Of a DNA stretch of 47,404 bases, positions 44,355 to 47,404 are shown in pieces. Made by a program: the position numbers and the translations under genes. The notes beneath the pieces were generated by a model. The model worked only from the letters and a program-made list of their open reading frames with translations. It searched no databases and had not been told where the DNA came from. Source of the stretch: Saprospiraceae bacterium (GTDB taxonomy: Bacteria; Bacteroidota; Bacteroidia; Chitinophagales; Saprospiraceae); assembly GCA_022841345.1 (NCBI GenBank), contig JALHRR010000036.1:1-47404 (forward strand), in the 5' to 3' direction. Numbering within the stretch: the stretch's first letter is position 1; each line of letters starts with the position of its first letter.

Positions 44355-47147
44355 TTATAAGTTCATTATATACTCTGTTAAATTCGTGTCTTCAGGAAGG
44401 TCCATTTTCTTTCTTAAGCGGTATCTTTTGTTCTCAAGTCCTCGTACTGAGATATTTAGCAATGGAGCAATTTCTTTTGTTGAAAGATTTAGACGGAGGT
44501 AAGCTGCTAGTTTTAGATCACCAGGAGTTAAATCAGGATACTGCAATTGAATTTTTTTAAAGAAATCATCATGTACATGATTGAAAACTTCCACGAAAGA
44601 ATCCCAATCCTGGTCACTCTCAATATGTTCATTTATTTGAGTAAATATTTCTTTCGCCCTGGAATCCCCCTTAAACATTTCATGTAGTTTTACCCTGAGA
44701 TCTGTAAGGACTTCATTTTTCCTGACCAAACTCATTGCTGAATGGGCGAGTTCCCTACTTTTAATATGAACCTCCTGTTCCAATTTTTCTTTTGAGGCAA
44801 GTGCTTCTCTGAATAGTTCCTGCTCACGCATTTTTTGCTCATAGACCAATCTCTCTGCCAAAAGCCTTGACCGAAGGTATTGCCTGACCAGAAGAATAAT
44901 GAAGACGAAAAAGATAAAGTAAATAAGATAAGCCAACCAACTTTGATACCATGGGACCAGAATAGTAAAGGAGAAATAGGCAATTTCTTCACCGAGTTCG
45001 GGTTTTACTTCAAATTTGTAATTGCCGGGGGGCAAGTTTTGAAAATAAGCACTGGATTGGCTTGTCGGTTCTGACCACTCATTCTGAATTCCCGTTAATC
45101 TGTACCTAAACATTGGTTCCTGAGTAAACCGAACCTCAGAATAATAAATACGAATGGAGTTTTGTTTCGAATTTAATTTCACTCCATCCTCTAAAATTAT
45201 GTCTCCAGAGATACCATCTTTCACTAATTCAGCATATTTTAATCTGAGCCGGCGATCGAAATTTCTACTATTATTAAACGATTCTTTACTTAAAACCGCA
45301 AATCCATTTTCCTGACAAAACAAATAAAATGGTGCTGTATTTATGGAGTTAAATTCCAAAATTTGCTCATAATCAGGTACCAGGCGTATATTCAATTTCT
45401 GAAGCAGTGTATCATTCTTACCAGCCCACAATTGTCCGTTTTTACTCATAAACCACAGACTGTCAGCACCAAAAATCCTGCTATCTTTTACATTCCAACC
45501 AAATCTACTTGTGTCAATACAACCAAACATATCTAATTTTGGATCTCTTATATAAACGCAATTGCTTTTAAGGGCAATTTTATTCTCCCATTGAAATAAA
45601 TGCAACTTTGTAAGGTCATTAATTCCGTCAGAAACGCCATATGCTTTAATCTCTATTACATGATCCCAGGTTGAATCAAGCAACAGTCTATGTACGCCTT
45701 TCTGTGGGTGCACTACCCATAAAAATTGATTTTCATCAAACAGCAGCTTCTTGACCGGCTCATTAAATCCTGTTATTCTCTTGTCAAACACCCATGAACC
45801 TGCTTTATCTTTTCTCAGAACAATCAGACCTGAATAAACACCGACCAATAATTTATCATCCTGACCGGGAACCTTTGCAAAACTCCAGCCCCCTGTAATG
45901 TCAGAAACCAACTTTGCTGTTTCTTTGTAAATTTCATACGTGCCATTATTGTGCCCACACAACAATGTTCCGTCAGAATAGAATCCCCATACCTGGCCTT
46001 GCGTCCCTTTCAATAATTGAAATCGCCGGCCCGTTTCTGTAATATTTTTATAATAAACTCCCTGATTGGTACCTAAGTAAAGAAAATTATCATTCAGAAT
46101 AGCTGAATACACTGTGCCAATGGCACCTGAATAATCATTAAAATATCGAAGTGGGTTGTTTAATTCAATCAAATCAATACCCTTGTCCATGCCAACCCAT
46201 ACATTGCCATCCTTATCTTCAAATAATGACAAAACTGTATTGTTTTGAAGTCCTGTCTCTTTGTTTATATGATGTAAAAATGCCCCATGTTTATCCAGAA
46301 CATACACTCCTTCGAGTATAGTGCCAAAGACATAAGAGCCATTCTGCAGCTTAATTCCTTTATTTAATTGATGTGTTTTGAGTACATTATTCAATGTATG
46401 ATTCCATGCCATCATCTGGTTTTGCGAGTATAGAAATATACCATCATCCTGTGTCCCTATCAACAAATCGCCTGAATGAAAGCCGGGAAGAATAAAAGAA
46501 ACCTTGGTGCTTTCCAGGGCATTTGAGCCGGGTAAAAGTTCGAGACTGTTGTCCCCTTTCAATTCATATATACCTCCATCAATTACCTGAAAAAGAACTT
46601 TTTCATCAATAGATTGTAAAAACATGATATTATCAGGTGGTAGAATTGTAGTAATCTTTTCTGAATCAAATCTATATATAGTGGAAAAAGACTGAAAATA
46701 TAATCCGGAATCTCTGTTCAAAATATTCCATATTTCTTCCTTTCCAAGTGAAATTTTAAGCTCTGAACTGAGTGCTCTAAAGGAGTTCGATTGATATCGG
46801 GCCGGATTCCAATATCCAAATGTTTCAAATCCTCCGCCATAAACAAGTCCGTCAGAACCAACAGCTACAGAACGAAGTGTCTGGCGCTCCGGCAGTGGCA
46901 TAAGTCGCCAAACTGAACCATCAAACTCAAGCAAACCAGCATTATTGGCAAAATACATTTCGCCTGTTTTGGCCTGGGCGATTCCCCAATTTTGATTCTG
47001 AGCATTATAATTTTCAGGTGTGAAATGCCTTATATAGGGCATCATAAACGGCAAGGACGGTTGCGCATTCAGCAGTAAATTACCAAATATTAATATGGAA
47101 AAAATATAGTGAAGCTTCAATTGTCCCATTCTAAATGATTGCTTCAT
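44355..47147 (-). CDS. membrane-spanning PUL regulator: beta-propeller, Y_Y_Y, LuxR-type HTH
   Basis: A 930-residue sensor-regulator in one chain. N-terminal signal sequence (to about 28); a periplasmic repeat region of propeller type (about 30-650; e.g. SVAVGSDGLVYGGGFE, LFEDKDGNVWVGMDKGIDLI); a Y_Y_Y-type domain (about 670-730; FRYRLTGIQNEWSEPT ... NLPPGNYKFEVK); one transmembrane helix (about 736-757); a coiled coil (about 760-800); and a C-terminal LuxR-type helix-turn-helix (about 870-925; LTPGDLKLAAYLRLNLSTKEI ... ISVRGLENKRYRLRKKMDL). It has no kinase or receiver domain, so it resembles SusR-like one-component regulators that sense oligosaccharide in the periplasm. It probably activates the PUL that begins 153 bp downstream. 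Confidence 0.9.
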   Translation of the reverse strand: MKQSFRMGQLKLHYIFSILIFGNLLLNAQPSLPFMMPYIRHFTPENYNAQNQNWGIAQAKTGEMYFANNAGLLEFDGSVWRLMPLPERQTLRSVAVGSDGLVYGGGFETFGYWNPARYQSNSFRALSSELKISLGKEEIWNILNRDSGLYFQSFSTIYRFDSEKITTILPPDNIMFLQSIDEKVLFQVIDGGIYELKGDNSLELLPGSNALESTKVSFILPGFHSGDLLIGTQDDGIFLYSQNQMMAWNHTLNNVLKTHQLNKGIKLQNGSYVFGTILEGVYVLDKHGAFLHHINKETGLQNNTVLSLFEDKDGNVWVGMDKGIDLIELNNPLRYFNDYSGAIGTVYSAILNDNFLYLGTNQGVYYKNITETGRRFQLLKGTQGQVWGFYSDGTLLCGHNNGTYEIYKETAKLVSDITGGWSFAKVPGQDDKLLVGVYSGLIVLRKDKAGSWVFDKRITGFNEPVKKLLFDENQFLWVVHPQKGVHRLLLDSTWDHVIEIKAYGVSDGINDLTKLHLFQWENKIALKSNCVYIRDPKLDMFGCIDTSRFGWNVKDSRIFGADSLWFMSKNGQLWAGKNDTLLQKLNIRLVPDYEQILEFNSINTAPFYLFCQENGFAVLSKESFNNSRNFDRRLRLKYAELVKDGISGDIILEDGVKLNSKQNSIRIYYSEVRFTQEPMFRYRLTGIQNEWSEPTSQSSAYFQNLPPGNYKFEVKPELGEEIAYFSFTILVPWYQSWLAYLIYFIFFVFIILLVRQYLRSRLLAERLVYEQKMREQELFREALASKEKLEQEVHIKSRELAHSAMSLVRKNEVLTDLRVKLHEMFKGDSRAKEIFTQINEHIESDQDWDSFVEVFNHVHDDFFKKIQLQYPDLTPGDLKLAAYLRLNLSTKEIAPLLNISVRGLENKRYRLRKKMDLPEDTNLTEYIMNL

Positions 47148-47294
47148 TATTCATTTTGTATATAAGTATAATACAGTCAGATGACAATAATAAGAATAAT
47201 GATTCTATTTTCCGGCATATCAATTCTTCACAACAGCATTCGGTTCACGAATCGAATTCCCTGATCATTTGATTTTATCAATTAAAACAAAAGC

Positions 47295-47325
47295 AAAGCC
47301 GAATAACATGTAGCTATCCGGCTTT
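47295..47325. terminator. bidirectional terminator hairpin
   Basis: aaagccg-aataacatgtagctatc-cggcttt forms a 7-bp G+C-containing stem, flanked by ACTTTTTT on the plus side and by a U-rich run on the minus side. It likely ends a minus-strand gene that lies mostly beyond the window. Confidence 0.7.
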
Positions 47326-47365
47326 ACTTTTTTCTAAAACAAATGAAGAAAATTGAATTTGATAT

Positions 47366-47404
47366 TTATCTCATCAATGCTACTTCTCCATATACTTGTA
47401 TGAT
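47366..47404 (-). CDS. possible C-terminal end of a minus-strand gene (partial)
   Basis: A minus-strand frame enters from the right edge and ends IIQVYGEVALMR followed by TAA at 47366-47368, 41 bp before the terminator at 47295-47325. Only 12 residues are visible, so no product can be named. The arrangement of stop codon plus terminator is the only support. Confidence 0.35.
   Translation of the reverse strand: MIQVYGEVALMR

Overview
The window looks like a chromosomal piece of a Bacteroidota bacterium, probably of the Saprospiria/Chitinophagia type. The reasons are SusC/SusD-type glycan uptake, proteins with C-terminal sorting domains of the type IX secretion system (T9SS), a giant HYR/Ig-repeat surface protein, housekeeping genes in Bacteroidota synteny (TPR, DUF4292, EnvC-like; DUF6913, dapA), moderate A+T richness, and promoter -7 elements of the Bacteroidota form TAnnTTTG. 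No taxonomic marker gene is present, so the assignment is inference.

Layout. (1) 1-9659, minus: the first ~3,219 residues of a giant secreted repeat protein. Its C-terminus lies outside the window. (2) 9660-11750: an A+T-rich non-coding stretch, then an intact tRNA-Asp with a terminator and a small GIY-YIG nuclease gene, flanked by decayed copies of the same unit (two tRNA-Asp remnants, a second terminator, a truncated GIY-YIG gene). (3) 11920-21180: housekeeping genes accA, DUF6913, dapA, a YdjM-type membrane hydrolase, an unrecognised gene, rnc, fabF, acpP and pyk. (4) 21585-25432: TPR protein, DUF4292 lipoprotein and an EnvC-like protein with a degenerate LytM domain, a probable envelope-assembly cluster. 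(5) 25433-26387: about 0.95 kb of REP-like palindromes and 58-bp tandem repeats without genes. (6) 26419-29513: hflX, a zinc-ribbon methyltransferase, a RelE-like toxin with its antitoxin, and a small membrane protein. (7) 29717-47147, minus: a polysaccharide utilisation locus (PUL). (8) 47295-47404: a terminator and probably the last codons of another minus-strand gene.

The PUL reads, in transcription order: a membrane-spanning one-protein regulator (beta-propeller, Y_Y_Y domain, LuxR-type helix-turn-helix); a T9SS-secreted GH144-like enzyme; a T9SS-secreted protein of six tandem binding-like modules; a GH144-like enzyme fused to an alpha/beta-hydrolase (esterase-like) domain; a GH3 beta-glucosidase lipoprotein; SusC; SusD. 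A coherent model is surface capture and endo-cleavage of a beta-glucan (best guess beta-1,2-glucan), removal of ester substituents, import by SusCD and final hydrolysis to glucose by GH3. The GH144-esterase fusion and the six-module protein are the most novel-looking parts. The tRNA-Asp/GIY-YIG duplication and the palindrome array are the most unusual non-coding structures.
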